Notes: generated from the sequence alone by a model not told the origin. A DNA stretch of 64,000 nt from Durusdinium trenchii (GCA_963970005.1 CAXAMN010008402.1:1689-65688); one strand, 5' to 3'. Numbered from the stretch's first letter, positions 43,054 through 55,779 are shown. Numbers and translations: made by a program.

Positions 43054-43668
43054 ATGGTTCCCAATGGGCATTCTCAGTTCTTAGTTTGCTTCTTGAAGCA
43101 CCACCACACATCCCATGCATCCTTCTTCTCAGTTGCTTGGCTAAGTGATTTCTCTAATGGCCAGTGCGGCAGCTGGTGGCAAACCATCTGGCAGCTATGT
43201 CGAATCAACATCGGACCTGCAACATACATGCAGTTGGTGTCTGAGAACGGCACTGAACATTGTACGCTGGAACCTACTTTCCAAATGATGTACAAATTAT
43301 GGCAAACATGTAACATGTTTGCTTCATCCATTCATGCAATGGATCTTCAAATAAATAAGAAGCTTACTGCATCAAACCCACAACACAATGATATGTATCT
43401 CAATGTTCAAACGTTTCCAAAGTGTTGTGTTGGCCGCTCAGGCAGAAAACAAACAAAAACACACCCACTTCAACATGATCATGAAACATTGCCGGCTAGA
43501 CACCTGGGCATGCTGGAGCAAGGGGTACTTGCACGGGGGAGGCACGTTGGCCCCATATGCCAGGCCGCAGCATGGCCAGCGGGCGAAAATTTGGCTATCA
43601 AACGAGCCAATGAGCTATTGAAGGACTGGCAAGGTCGGCGTAGCATGCTGATGGTCTGGTTGATGTAG
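43054..43668 (+). CDS. Open frame of 204 codons, hypothetical
   Basis: Continuous plus-strand frame from ATG to TAG. Its last third (LARGRHVGPICQAAAWPAG, then AIKRANELLKDWQGRRSM) looks more protein-like than the rest, while a different frame is better around 43440-43560. It may be parts of two exons. No family recognised. Confidence 0.2.
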   Translation: MVPNGHSQFLVCFLKHHHTSHASFFSVAWLSDFSNGQCGSWWQTIWQLCRINIGPATYMQLVSENGTEHCTLEPTFQMMYKLWQTCNMFASSIHAMDLQINKKLTASNPQHNDMYLNVQTFPKCCVGRSGRKQTKTHPLQHDHETLPARHLGMLEQGVLARGRHVGPICQAAAWPAGENLAIKRANELLKDWQGRRSMLMVWLM

Positions 43669-43699
43669 ACTACGGCCTAGCAGCTTGGCATGGAGTAGC

Positions 43700-46600
43700 A
43701 TACCTAGCACGGCACTCTTCACGACTTTGACACCTCCATCTTCTAGCATGGTAGCAACTACCTACATGCCTGCCCGCTGCTTCTGGAGAGCCAGGAGGTC
43801 GGGAGTGCGAGTGAATGCGTTCTTTTTGATCAGTTTCCGGCGCTGAAGTTTTAGCTGTTGTTGAACTCCACCAAACATCCAAAACAGCAACAAGAATATA
43901 TACCCCCGACTTCCTTACTTTCCTCAAACAAAAGTCTGAAATCAACAACCGATGCCCTGCATGCCCTGTGTTCGTGGGGTTTTGCGACTTCTTCTGCGCT
44001 AGTTTCGCGGGCTATCCTCAAAACCTTTCAAGTCCCCTATCAGCATCAGCACAAACCCTTTCGCTGGTGATCTGCCAAATCCTTGCCTTGGCGGCTTTTT
44101 GGCGCTTGATCGGTGGCTCCTGACTCACCAAGATCCAAAGTCAAAACACGGCCTACTGATAAGTCAGAAGAAAAGAATAAAGACGATTAAAAAAAATGGA
44201 ACCTACTAACTCAAATCAAGATAGACCAAACTCGGCGAACCCATCACGATGGCTCTTTTGAGTTCAAAGCTCAATCAGCTCCCCATAATTGTTAACACAC
44301 GTCACATCACAGCGTCGCCAGATTTCTATTGCTGGTGTGCGCCAAGAAAACGTGTTAGTCAAAAGCAACCATGTTTTCACCTATTGGAATATTTGTATCA
44401 CTGCATCACGGTCTATTTACTGTGTCACTGTAAGAAGGTTTTTCAGCTTTGCAGGATGCAACGTGCCAGCACACCCTGCGTGCGTGTTCAGCGTTGCAGC
44501 CATGCACATGTTGTTTGAACTTATCAGTAGGTTGGAGGCCATCGCTACTACAAGTAGGTTGGAGGCCGCAATGAGTAAGCTTTGAGATGGCCAATCTGGA
44601 GGCTTCAGCGAGCTGAGTGGTGAGTTCGATGAGTTGGAGCCAAAGCACTCTTAGTTCGGTGAGTTAGCGAACCGCTGAGCTAAGCGTTGTGAGCAAAGTT
44701 AGCTGAGCTGCGAGCGAACTGAGCTTCGTGCCTCCTAAGTCATGAGTTGCCTTAGCTAAGTTGGTGAGTAGTGCAGCATTGAATCTACTGAGGCCATGAT
44801 ATGTTGTGCTGTCGCTACAAATCAATCTGACATCTGAAGCCCTCCGCGCTATCCCCAATGTGCCAGTGCGAGCTCCATGAAACCCCAATCTGCGACTTGA
44901 ACCCCGTGTGGCGTTTCCGTCTGTAACTGCATGCACACCGCATGACAAACGGCTGTCCCGCCGCGATGTGACACTCGGAATTCATCGTGAAAAACCATGG
45001 CTGGGTTTCGAGCAATCCTGCATTCCTCTTTGCTTCAAGCGATACACATACAACTCGCTACCCATTATGTTCCCTTCCTTTTGCCGGAGCAAATACATAT
45101 TATCTTGCGTCACGTGTGCAATTCAGAACAGGCGATCATGGTATCCAAGCCATGGCATAGTTGGTGTTGTAGAGTTCTCCCAGCATTCTGAATCTGGGGA
45201 GAAATTCCCAACCAGAAAGTCTACGAAGAACAACTGAATTACAATGCCTGTATGTTTGCCCCGCAAGTCTGGTGGCGCGTCTTAATGCCAAACTTTGGTT
45301 CCTTAAACATGTATCGAAACTGAAATTCATGTCTGGTTGTCGTATTCATGTCTGGTTGTCGTTGCCTTTGAACATGTTGCCAGCACGAGATGGCTTGCCA
45401 AACCAATTCCAGTCGGTTACCTTGGGCAATTTTACAGCTGACTGCTATTCAAATCAAACAATATCGGCAAATATTCCGCTAGTATACTAGTTTCACGCAG
45501 TTTCAAGAGCAAAAGCCTCGCTGCCGTTCATTATCCTCTCCTCGTAGGTTCCTGGCTGCCCAAGATGAGTTCCTTGAGCATGAAAATGTCCTGCCTCTTC
45601 CTGCCAAGAACTTCTAAACTGAACTTGAAAAAATGACCTCAATACAAGGCAACAGTGTGACAAGCGCGACTTCAGCCTATCTTAATGTCAATTTTTTCAA
45701 ATCCTGTCTTCAGTCAAACCTTGCGGATTGATTGCATCGACTCGGATTCCGGTGTCCAGCTCGTTTTCTACTGCCGTGGGGACAGCCTCAAGTGCATTTC
45801 TGCACACATGCGCCAAGTCAGCTTGCCTTCAATCTGCTTTCGATGACTGAAATCGGCTCACATTACCATTGTTGCATAGTAGCAAAGTCGGATGTGTCGT
45901 TTATCCAGTCCAAGCAAGGAGCATCTGGAATCGCAAGTTTGAATAAGTTTGACACGACATGGATCGGCATACGTCCATCTCTTGCAGCTACGACGCTACG
46001 ACTTCATGTCCGCATGTCGTGGGCAAACCCTTCTTATCAGCACTTCAGGCACTTCATGCAATCTGAGTGGCACCAGTTCGCCGCTTCTTCCTTTTGGGTT
46101 TTGAGTCTGCACAACCTGTATGACGCACAGGGTGCGCTCAAGAGTATTCAAGATATTACTAAACAAACTCAAGATCAAGTGCACAAGCTCTTATACAACA
46201 TCCTTAAAAAAAGAAAAAACACACACTTGGCCCTTGTTTCTGGAGGATGCAAGACCACTTTGATAAAACTTGCTCCGTTCGTGTTCTTTCCACGAATGGT
46301 CTTGCCATGTCTTACCCAAGTGTTACAGGTGCTATGTTGAACTCGTCACACACATTCATCGCTGTTCATTGAACAAAAAAATCCGGAAGCAGTCCATTGC
46401 AGTCCCACAGCTCACAGCAGTTCCGTCAATTTCCCCCAGGCACGGTACGCCTTCATCAGAGTCGCTCCAACCTCGCAAGCGCCCTGTACGAAGGTCACCT
46501 GGTCCAAATATGTCCATTTTGTAACTCAAAGGCAGGAGGGAGGGCGAGAACAAAGGGCTCGACTGATTGTTTAACGTTGCTAACAATGCTCTGAGCACTG

Positions 46601-47400
46601 AGCACTTGGTTATAAAGATATATAGTTGGAACAATCTGTTCTTATATATGCTGAAATGTGTCAATCAAGAATCAACGTTTTACCGAAAGAAACCATCTCT
46701 TTGTCACGAGGTGGAATAAGGGATAGTTGGTTTTCTTGAGCTGCTGTTGTTGACGGCCAGGAAGCTTCAAAACAAATAATAGTAAGTACAAGTATACAGT
46801 GTGTATATATATACTGTATATACATATCATATAATAATACAATATATGTAATAGGCATGAGCAATAATCCTGTCCAAGGTCCGTTGATATTCCAAACAGT
46901 CTGTCGCGACTGCTGCGGCCTATGGTAGTTTCAGTTCAACGCACTGTCAAAGTTTGAATAGTGTAGGTGTAGGTGGTGAAGCACATGACATTTCATGACC
47001 GCCAACGGACGAAGATCCAATGGAGACGGTGTCGTCTCTCGTCTTTGAATCTCCAAACCTGCCTTTGGGATCGGCAGCAGAACGCAAGCGAATGCCTGGG
47101 GGGCGAGTTTTTGCAAAGACCTGTCAATCGCCACGCTCCTAACAGCGCCTTCCGTTGCTTCTTCGCCGTGCTCCTGGCGCTGTATGTCTGAGATTGTTGA
47201 GATGATGAAAGAATTATGGGCCATATAGCTCTCAATTTTGATGTTGCTCTTCAAATTTGTTTGGCATTGACTGTTCGTGAGACTGATGCGGACGGGCAAG
47301 CTGGAGAGTCTTTTCTTTCTCCTGTGTGGTTTGGTAAGTCTTGTCTTTGCGATTTGCAAGGATCGTGGTGCCTGCAACCACACCGGAGAGGCATGGATTT
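43700..47400. other. No securely identified gene; isolated reading frames only
   Basis: Weak candidates are a plus-strand frame at 45732-46340 with HFRHFMQSEWHQFAASSFWV, and a minus-strand frame at about 47190-46985 with QRQEHGEEATEGAVRSVAID after a TCTCAG acceptor-like site. The latter may be a 3' exon of the polycystin-like gene. A short 20-bp minisatellite copy is at 44525-44567 and an AT-rich palindromic tract at about 46794-46850. Confidence 0.35.
44525..44567 (+). repeat. 20-bp minisatellite, two units
   Basis: AGTAGGTTGGAGGCC followed by ATCGCTACTA, then a second AGTAGGTTGGAGGCC. Confidence 0.75.
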
Positions 47401-47415
47401 CTGCCTCCCGACTAA

Positions 47416-48620
47416 TTACATGACCCTTTGCTCAAGGATCTCAGATTCTTCAGATTGAGTGTTCAATTTGCTCCTTGCCTCCTCAGGTATATCTTCTTTG
47501 TCGACAGGCTGACTCTGAGTGCCCTCATTTCCTTCACAATGGTAATGAACCACTGGCACGGTTGCCATCGTTTCAATCCAGCACAGCCAATGAGTAAGGC
47601 CGGTCTTGTCCACACCAAACTCCGACACTATCGCTTCGGCTGGAAGTAGTGGGAACTTTCCCTCCTCGGTCTGCTCGCCCTTGGGCCTGCGGTTAAAATC
47701 ATCCATGACCTCCGTCAAATACTGCACCAATCGCTTTCGAGGAGGTAGCTTGTATTTCCTTTGGAAGTACGAGCTTGCCACCATCGTGCAAAGGTCACGA
47801 AAAAAACTTTGAGTGCATCGCAAAGTGCCACAATCATTCTTGACATCCACAAAAGCATCCACAATGATGGCCAAGAAGAAATTCAGCAAGGTGAAGAAGA
47901 CAATGAGCATGAATGATATGGCATATAGCCAATACATCACCAGGGCTGATCCTGACAGCACCTCCACCCCATCAGCATAGATGAACTCGCCAAAAAGCAT
48001 TCGAACCTGCGCAGAGCAGGCTCCACCAAAGGTGCCAAACAGGTGTATCCGGCCACCCAGGAGGAAGTTTGCCATGAAGGCAAGCATCAAAAAGAGGATG
48101 GCAAAGACAAAGAAGAAATGCATCATATTGAAGAGGGCCTTCTGTATGGTTGATGTCAGCATCGCTACCCTGGGATGAACATTGAAAGCCAGGACCATCT
48201 GGAGGAATTGCACGTAGAGAACGACATAGGCTGCGATCCGATGACGCTCCAGCCACGAGGACTCTTCATAGATCACGGATTTCACCTTAAAGTACTCCGC
48301 TAAGCTGTGCTTCACGTGCTCTGCATCCATGCCCTCGTTGTTCAGGAAGGTCTGCACCAAGAGATCATACTCATGTGCCATGGGTTGTTGTTGTGTCCAA
48401 CTGATCAGCAAGATCAATGGATATATGAAGAGAACCAACCGAGAAATGATCTCATAGAGCATGAGACCCAAATTGTACTTGTCGGGATGACAGCACAAAA
48501 AGGCTACCAAGGACACCACACTGATGAAAGCTCCAACACATGTCGTCGTTAAACATCTCACAAAGGCCGATGCATCGTCCCGGATGAGGTCCTTGTACGT
48601 CACCATCTGCACAGATCCTC
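47416..48620 (-). CDS. Channel-domain exon of the polycystin-like gene
   Basis: About 400 codons in one open frame. Hydrophobic helices include SVVSLVAFLCC, LVLFIYPLILLIS, YVVLYVQFLQMVLAF, FFFVFAILFLMLAFMANFLL and YWLYAISFMLIVFFTLLNFF. The pore segment is the GTFGGACSAQVRMLFGEF region, followed by the last helix LAIIVDAFVDVK, the typical PKD order. The cytosolic tail is charged and ends ILEQRVM before a TAA or TGA-type stop. The join to the preceding exon (near 48620 and 48750) is uncertain because several AG and GC/GT candidates exist. Confidence 0.85.
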
Positions 48621-51600
48621 CAGGGAAAGAACACATACACCCAACTCTCCCCCCACAAAACCTTCTTGGTTCTTTGGTCATCTCCAGTTGCTTCTTATCG
48701 ATGAATCTTTCATAGTCTTTCTAGTTTCTTCTGCCGAAGTCCAGCCTACGCCAGGATTGACCCTGGTTTTCCGGCCTTCCACATTGCCAGCGTAGTCAAA
48801 GCTGAACTCCACGGTCAAAGCTGTGAACATCTCCAGGAGCTCCGTGTAAACCATGGTGCTCGCAGAGATGGTATCCGTTTGGATGTCAATATATCCGACC
48901 TTCTCCATAGCTGTCCTCACAACAACTTGCTTCTGCCTGTGGCAAAAAGGGCCTACAAATAGAGGAAAACATGAAAAACATGAATTGAAGCACGGAATGG
49001 AACAACCGTGTTGAAAACTTCAAAGTATGGAGATGTTGGTTCAACTTGGTGTCAAGGTCTTCTCGCTTTCGATCAGCATCTCAGCATAGACGATGTCTCC
49101 GTGGAAGGACTGCTTGGCACCAATGCCCACCTTGCCATCTGTGCAACGATGGCTGGGCGTGTGCTCTGGACAGTCCAAATACAGGGCATATTCTGAGTCT
49201 TGTTGTGCAGAGCGATCAATGCCTTGCTTTGATGTGTAAGAATAAGGAAGAGGAACGATGTGCAAACATAGACAGCAACAAACAACACTAGCAAACCAAA
49301 AGTTCAAAGCTTAAAAGGTGTTGTTGAATGCTGAACAGTCTAGATGCATGTAAGCAAATTGCCCTTGCGTTTTCCATCCATTGCCGGCATCAAGGAGAGC
49401 AACGGGTTGTAGTTTTGCTGCTGGACGGTTGCTGCAAAGCCATGGCATTCTGTTTCTTGTAAGCGGGTTTGGTAGATTACAGAAGGAAGAAGTGTGACTT
49501 GTGGCTTCCCGTACCTCTCGAGACAATCTGTCAACATGTTGTGACAATTCTTCTCGGTAGCTATTTATGCAGGTGGGAAACTACATGTATACAAGTAGTT
49601 CCCGGGCAAGCCGGCGGCGGAAGTTTCCAAAAGAATAAGCCTATAGGAAAAGGGCATGTGGCAGGCTGATTCGCCGAGCTGCGATGTTCTTTGACAAAAC
49701 AACTTGGAACCGACCAATGGAGCGAAAGCGAAGCAACCACCGTCAACTGTCTTGCCTTTGGGAAAATACAGAATAGAGATGACTCAACCGCGTACTAAAG
49801 TTGTACTACAAAGTCGCCAGTTCTCAGCTTCCAGCTCCACGGCCTGCTCCGCGTACTAGAGTTGTACTACAAAGTCGCCAGTTCTCAGCTTCCAGCTCCA
49901 CAGATTGCTCCGCGTACTAAAGTTGTACTAGAAAGTCGCCAGTTCTCATCTTACAGCTCCACAGATTGCTCCGCGTACTAATAAAGTTATCCTACAAAGT
50001 CGCCAGCTCTCATCTTCCAGCTCCTCAGATACTGCACGTAGTAAAGTTGTACTACAAAGTCGCCAGTTCTCATCTTCCAGCTCCCCAGATGCTCCGCGTA
50101 CTAAAGTTGTACTACAAAGTCGCCACTTCTCAGCTTCCAGCTCCACCGATTGCTCCGCGTACTCAAAAGTTGTACTACAAAGTCGCCAGTTCTCATCTTC
50201 CAGCTCCCCAGATGCTCCGCGTACTAAAGTTGTACTACAAAGTCGCCGGTTCTCATCTTCCAGTTCCCCAGATACTCCGCCCACTAAAGTTGTACGCCAG
50301 TTCTCAGCTTCCAGCTCCACAGATTGCTCCGCGTACTAAAGTTGTACTAGAAAGTCGCCAGTTCGCATCTTCCAGCTCCCCAGATGCTCCGCGTACTAAA
50401 GTTGCACTACAAAGTCGCCAGTTCTCAGCTTCCAGCTCGCCAGATGCTGCGCCTGCCACGAAATCTGCACCTCGAGGTTCACAAAGTGCTGCGCCTGCCA
50501 CGACATCTCCACCTCGAGGTTCACAAAGTGCTGTGCCTGCCACGAAATCTGCAACATAACGCTGCGCCTGCCACGAAATCTGCACATGGAGGTTCACAAA
50601 GTGCTGTGCCTGCCACGAAATCTGCACATGGAGGTTCACAAAGTGCTTTTGCCTGCCACGAAATCTGCACATGGAGGTTCACAAGGTGCTGTGCCTGCCA
50701 CGAAATCTACATGGAGGTTCACAAAGTGCTGTGCCCGCCACGAAATCTGCACGTGGAGGTTCACAAAGCGCTGCACCTGCCACGAAATCCGCACCTCGAG
50801 GTTCACAAAGTGCTGCGCCTGCCACAAACGCACACATGGAGGTTCACAAAGCGCTGTGTCTGCCACGAAATCTGCACATGGAGGTTCACAAAGTGCTGTG
50901 CCTGCCACGAAATCTGCACATGCAGGTTCACAAGGTGCTGCGCCTGCTACGAAATCTGCACATGGAGGTTCACAAAGTACTGCGCATGCCACGAAATCTG
51001 CGCATCGAGGTTCACAAAGTGCTGCGCCTGCAACGAAATCTGCACGTGGAGGTTCACAAAGTGCTGCGCCTGCCACGAAATCTGCACATGGAGGATCAAA
51101 AAGTGCTGTGCCTGCCACGAAATCTGCACTTCAAGAAACGAGTGAAAACTCTAATCACAATGGAGGGACGATTCCGCCCTTGATCCGAGCATGATCCGAC
51201 AATGACCCGAGACCGTCTCGCCACCGTCGTTCCGCGGAGCTTCCCCGTCGAGGTTCGGAGAAGCATGGAGGTTCACAAAACGCTGTGCCTGCCACGACAT
51301 CTGCGCATGGAGGTTCACAAAGTACTGCGCCTGCCACGCAATCTGATGCATCGAGGTTCACAAAGTGCTGTGCCTGCCACGAACTCTGCACATGGAGGTT
51401 CATAAAGTACTGCGCCTGCCACGCAATCTGCACATGGAGGTTCACAAAGTGCTGCACCTGCCACGAAATCTGCACTTCAAGAAACAAGCGAAAACTCTAA
51501 TCACAATGGAGGGACGCTTCCGCCCATGATCCGAGCATGATCCGACCATGACCCGAGACCGTCTCGCAACCGTCGTTCCGCGGAGCTTCCCCGTCGAGGT

Positions 51601-54114
51601 TCGGAGAAGAAGGAGGTTTACAAAGTTCTGTGCCTGCCACGAACTCTGCACATGAAGGTTCACAAAGTACTGCCCCTGCCACGCAATCTGCACATCGAGG
51701 TTCACAAAGTGCTGTGCCTGCCACGAAATCTGCACATGGAGGTTCACAAAGTGCTGTGCCTGCCACGAAATCTGCACTTCAAGAAACAACTCAAACCTCT
51801 AATCACACTGGAGGGACGATTCCGAGCATGATCCGAAAATGACCCGAGACCCTCTCGCACACAGCGTTCCGCGGAGCTTCCCCGTCGAGGTTCGGAGAAG
51901 CATGGAGGTTCACAAAGTGCTGCGCCTGCCATGAAATCTGCACATGGAGGTTCACAAAGTACTGCGCCTGCCACGCAATCTGCGCATCGAGGTTCACAAA
52001 GTGCTGTGCCTGCCACGAACTCTGCACATGGAGGTTCACAAAGTGCTGTGCCTGCCACGAAATCTGCACATGGAGGTTCACAAAGTGCTGCGCACGCCAC
52101 GAAATCTGCACATGGAGGTTCACAAAGCGGTGTGCCTGCCACGAAATCTGCACTTCAAGAAACAACTGAAACCTCTAATCACAATGGAGGGACGGTTCCG
52201 AGCATGATCCGAGAATGACCGGAGACCGTCTCGCACACAGCGTCCCGCGGAGCTTCCCCGTCGAGGTTCGGAGAAGCATGGAGGTTCACAAAGTGCTGTG
52301 CCTGCCTTGAAATCTGCACATGGAGGTTCACAAAGTACTGCGCCTGCCACGAACTCTGCACATCGAGGTTCACAAAGTGCTGTGCCTGCCACGAACGCTG
52401 CGCATGGAGGTTCACAAAGTGCTGTGCCTGCCACGAAATCTGCACATGGAGGTTCACAAAGTGCTGCGCCTGCCACGTAAACTGGAGCTAAAGCTATATT
52501 GAAACTAGAGCTAACTGGAGCTAGAGCTACCTGGAGCTAGAGCTCTTGAAACTAGAGCTAACTGGGTGATGAGTGGTGTATGATGAGTGGTGTATGATGA
52601 GTGGTGTATGATGAGTGGTGTAAGAGAAGTGGTGTATGATGAGTGGTGTATGATGAGAGGTGTATGATGAGTGGTGTATGATAAGTGGTGTATGATGAGT
52701 GGTGTATGATGAGTGGTGTATGATGAGTGGTGTATGATGAGTGGCGTATGATGAGTGGTGTATGATGACTGGAATATGATGAGTGGTGTATGATGAGTGG
52801 TGTATTGATGAGTGGTGTATGATGAGTGGTGTATGATGAGTGGTGTATTGATGAATGGTGTATGATGAGTGGTGTATGATGAGTGGTGTATTGATGAGTG
52901 GTGTATGATGAGTGGTGTATGATATGTGGGATGAGTGGTGTTTGATGAGTGGTGTATGATCAGTGGTGTATTGATGAGTGGTGTATTGATGAGTGGTGTA
53001 TGATGAGTGGTGTATGATGAGTGGTGTATGATGAGTGGTGTATTGATGAGTGGTGTATTGATGAGTGGTGTATTGATGAGTGGTGTATGAACAGTTCTTG
53101 AATGTCCGTAACACGGAAGTTTCGTACACTAAACTTCCTTTGAACATGTTTGAACAGATTTTATCTGCAGCATCCACCTCTTCATCTTCTCGTACTCGAA
53201 GGGCGCACAATACCCACATGTCCGTGGGCAGAGTGTGATACCCAGGTCGATGGAGCAAGCATGGGCCGCATCTTCATGACATGTGATATTTGGTTTGTCT
53301 TCCTCAATTTGGTACGCGGTGTCATTGTCCTCACAAGGAGGATAATCATGGGTGGGAGAAGATCCGTTGCCTGTTTCCCCGCCCAAACGTCGGTGACCGC
53401 CACTGGTGCTGGTTCCGCTTCCGTTGGTCCAAACTGGAGCAGATTGCAGTCCAAGCGCTGTGTACCTTGGGCTGTTGCAGGTCGTAGTTGGAATCTGGTA
53501 GTGATCATCCCAAGCATATTGGAAGTAGCCTGTCATGTCAAGCTGACTGATCTGAGTTCGGACAGCCTAGACCATTCACAAGTTAAACAAAACAAACAGG
53601 ATTCTGCATTGATTGAATAACAAATGAGAAAATTCATCATCTCGGCAGGTGGCGATGTTCGCACCAATAGTTGGAAGAGGTGGGCCTCATCGCCACGTTT
53701 TGGGCCTCGAAGGATTTCAAGAATTCATAGATTCCGTGCTCGTCAGTGATGGAGGCAACTTGATCCAACCTGGGTGCTGGATTCACACAGGGTTGGAGAA
53801 AGGACCAAGGCGGCCAACCCCCCTGTCATTCCAAATGTTCGATCATGTTCAGACTAGACCTTTGGGAACAAGGAGTGATTCCAGATTCAAAATGATTCAA
53901 GTGTACTTTCATGTACTTCCATCAAGTGCAGTGTCCAGCGCAATGATCGATGGCGCTCTAATTCTACTTGGCGGCTGACAACAAAATAAGGAGTGCAGCC
54001 AAGGCACTGAAAGTGGGACTCCAAATGTTGATGGATGGCCGAGGTCTCTGCGGCTGGGCTGAGGACACTGATGGCAACTAAAAAGCAGAGCAGGCACAGC
54101 AAAAAGAGTGGCAT
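47416..54114 (-). CDS. Polycystin-2/PKD-like cation channel with signal peptide and ShKT domain
   Basis: Exons on the minus strand: 54114-53968 starts with a signal peptide (MPLFLLCLLCFLVAIS) and ends VVSRQ before a GT donor. About 53769-53652 has DQVASITDEHGIYEFLKSFE. About 53551-53180 carries a ShKT-type cysteine pattern (NITCHEDAAHAC, then LCPRTCGYC). About 49537-49345 has TLLPSVIYQTRL and LMPAMDGKRKG. About 49230-49045 has YALYLDCPEHTPSHRC. Bases 48936 to about 48750 have YIDIQTDTISASTMVYTELL and VEFSFDYAGN of the extracellular polycystin domain. The last exon, about 48620-47416, carries the transmembrane helices. The product would be a plasma or ciliary membrane cation channel. The 3.6-kb intron between the third and fourth listed exons contains three different satellites. 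Some exons may be missing. Confidence 0.75.
49793..50448. repeat. ~60-bp satellite (CTAAAGTTGTACTACAAAGT)
   Basis: About eleven tandem units of roughly 60 bases, each with ACTACAAAGTCGCCAGTTCT and CTTCCAGCTCC blocks and ending GCTCCGCGTA. It lies in the large intron of the polycystin-like gene and passes directly into the 42-bp satellite. Confidence 0.9.
50445..52490. repeat. 42-bp satellite with higher-order structure
   Basis: Roughly 40 units of 42 bases (TGCCACGAAATCTGCACATG then GAGGTTCACAAAGTGCTGTG). From about 51130 onward, blocks of units alternate with a ~130-base spacer (containing CGTTCCGCGGAGCTTCCCC and GTCGAGGTTCGGAGAAG) that recurs near 51130, 51478, 51779 and 52155. The unit is 14 codons long, so five of six frames are open for long stretches. 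These frames have no codon or domain evidence of being genes. Confidence 0.92.
52567..53090. repeat. 14-15 bp GATGAGTGGTGTAT satellite
   Basis: About 36 units with occasional TTGATGAG variants. On the minus strand it gives a false Thr/His/Ser-rich frame. It ends about 90 bases from the ShKT exon. Confidence 0.92.
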
Positions 54115-54316
54115 CCTGGGCTTCCAAGAATTCCGTTGATCATTGGGTCATGATGTGAGCGCCGGACAAAATTTGTTTAGAATGGGTCGGCCGTCATCGG
54201 TTACGCAATAGGGCTGGTTGCAGTAAAGGCCCCCTTGTTACCCTCCAAGCCTTGTTGGCAGCATCGAGCTTGCCATAGTTCGGCATTCCAACATATTCCA
54301 ACGGTGAGGACATGAA

Positions 54317-55230
54317 TTGAGCAGTGATTATATTGTCGGGAAGTTGTTCTTCCATGGGCAAAGTGGATTCGGGAGGTTTATACGTCTTGCAACGAAGAAA
54401 AACGTTCGCGAAGCACAGGAATTTCTTCTGGAGGTGGCAATCGCTGACGAGACCACCACGAATGCTGAATCGGCAGAGCTGATGGTGCTGAGTGAGCTGG
54501 TGCCTAGGGCTTAGGATAATGTTTGAGCCGAGTTCAAGAACTTTTGTAAGCCAATTTCCAGCTGGTGCACGGGCGGCTCTTGTTAACGAGAGAACTGCCC
54601 AGATCTTCGGGAAGTGTGTTGTTTGTTCTGTTTTTGATTGGATTTGGCATTGTGAGGAGGTCTCGGTTGATCAGACGTCAGTTTCATTCCTGGAGTTGTG
54701 GACTGGCTGGACCGTGGCAACAAGTCACCGTTTGCCAATCGAGGATCCCTTGACTCACAGGTGGATCTATCCCCAGAAGTGATGGCACTTCCATACCACT
54801 CTGGCCAATCGGTTGGGTGTGTTTAGGAGGGTTTTGATGAGTGTGCTTGGTGATTTGGGTGTTCGAGTTGCTTCGGTTTCTGTTGGTTGCACTGTTTCGT
54901 TTACAAGCCAGTTCGTGGAGTGGTTCTTGGATGGCCTATAAGGGTCAGCCAGAGAGTTGACAATGCGTTGAGGGAGAGATTTGGCAGGGTTCCGATTAAG
55001 TCTAATGTGAATCTTGCAATTTCTTTCTGTCCTGAGTTTGATGTTTCGTTGAGTGAGGATCCCTGAGGTGGCCTGGACCTTCGCTTAGGTAGCGTCCCAC
55101 CGCCGACCTCTGGCTGTGGCGCTTTACCGGGAGACTGTGACTCGGCCGCGTCGCGCTCTACGTCTTGCAAGAGGTCTCTTTGATCCGCAGCGTTGGGCCA
55201 CAAACGGCCGGGCTACTCTCAACACCAGGT
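54317..55230 (+). pseudogene. Frameshifted plus-strand coding relic, probably from a retroelement
   Basis: Three consecutive protein-like stretches lie in different frames. Bases 54317-54514 have SGFGRFIRLATKKNVREAQE and VAIADETTTNAESAEL ending in TAG. About 54530-54780 have FPAGARAALVNERTAQIFGK and SVDQTSVSFLELWTGW. About 54935-55063 have RVSQRVDNALRERFGRVP and NVNLAISFCPEFDVSL. Stops and frame changes separate them. The last part, near 55110-55230, has RALRLARGLFDPQRW. I recognise no defined domain; the style recalls C-terminal parts of dinoflagellate retroelement polyproteins, which is an impression only. It lies opposite to the polycystin-like gene just upstream of its start. Confidence 0.4.
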
Positions 55231-55779
55231 AATCTACGCTGCAGCTCTTCTAAAGACCCCTAGACCCAGCAGAAGCACTACCTTTTGACTGCGATGATTT
55301 CACAACAGCTAGTGTCCCCTGACAGGCAGCCAAAGGCTACATCATCCAGTTGCGCAGCAACATATTCGTTCGATTCAGCTGCAAAACAGGTTCACTGGTG
55401 CAAGCAACTCAAACTGAGAAGAGCAACAAACCAAGTTTTTTGCGCCAAATACAAATGTGGCATGGCAGCGTGGTTCCTTAAGTAGTTGGTACATCAAAGG
55501 GTATCGGTAGACGGGTCGGCATCGGCTATGCGGGGTTGATGCAGGTTTCCAGTATCTCAAAACGACCCTGTGAATACTTACTTAGTATATATTAACATTA
55601 GTATTCAATAGACTTGGTCGGATGCTCATGTGTATACCGAATACAAATGTTTGCAGAGTATAATATGTGTTACATGATGCATGTATGAATGGGACTGTGC
55701 AAGTGCTCACTTTGATCCAATCAGGTTGTGCTAGCGATTGCAAAAAACATGTTCTGCAAAAAACATACTCTTTGAAGCC

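Noticed and set aside
50445..52490. Regular 42-bp repeats resembling a CRISPR array
   Set aside because: Units are contiguous without unique spacers, the genome is eukaryotic and there are no cas genes. It is a satellite.
52527..53258. 243-codon minus-strand frame with HHSSYTT repeats
   Set aside because: Most of it is the 14-15 bp satellite. Only the part right of about 53150 overlaps a plausible exon, in another frame.
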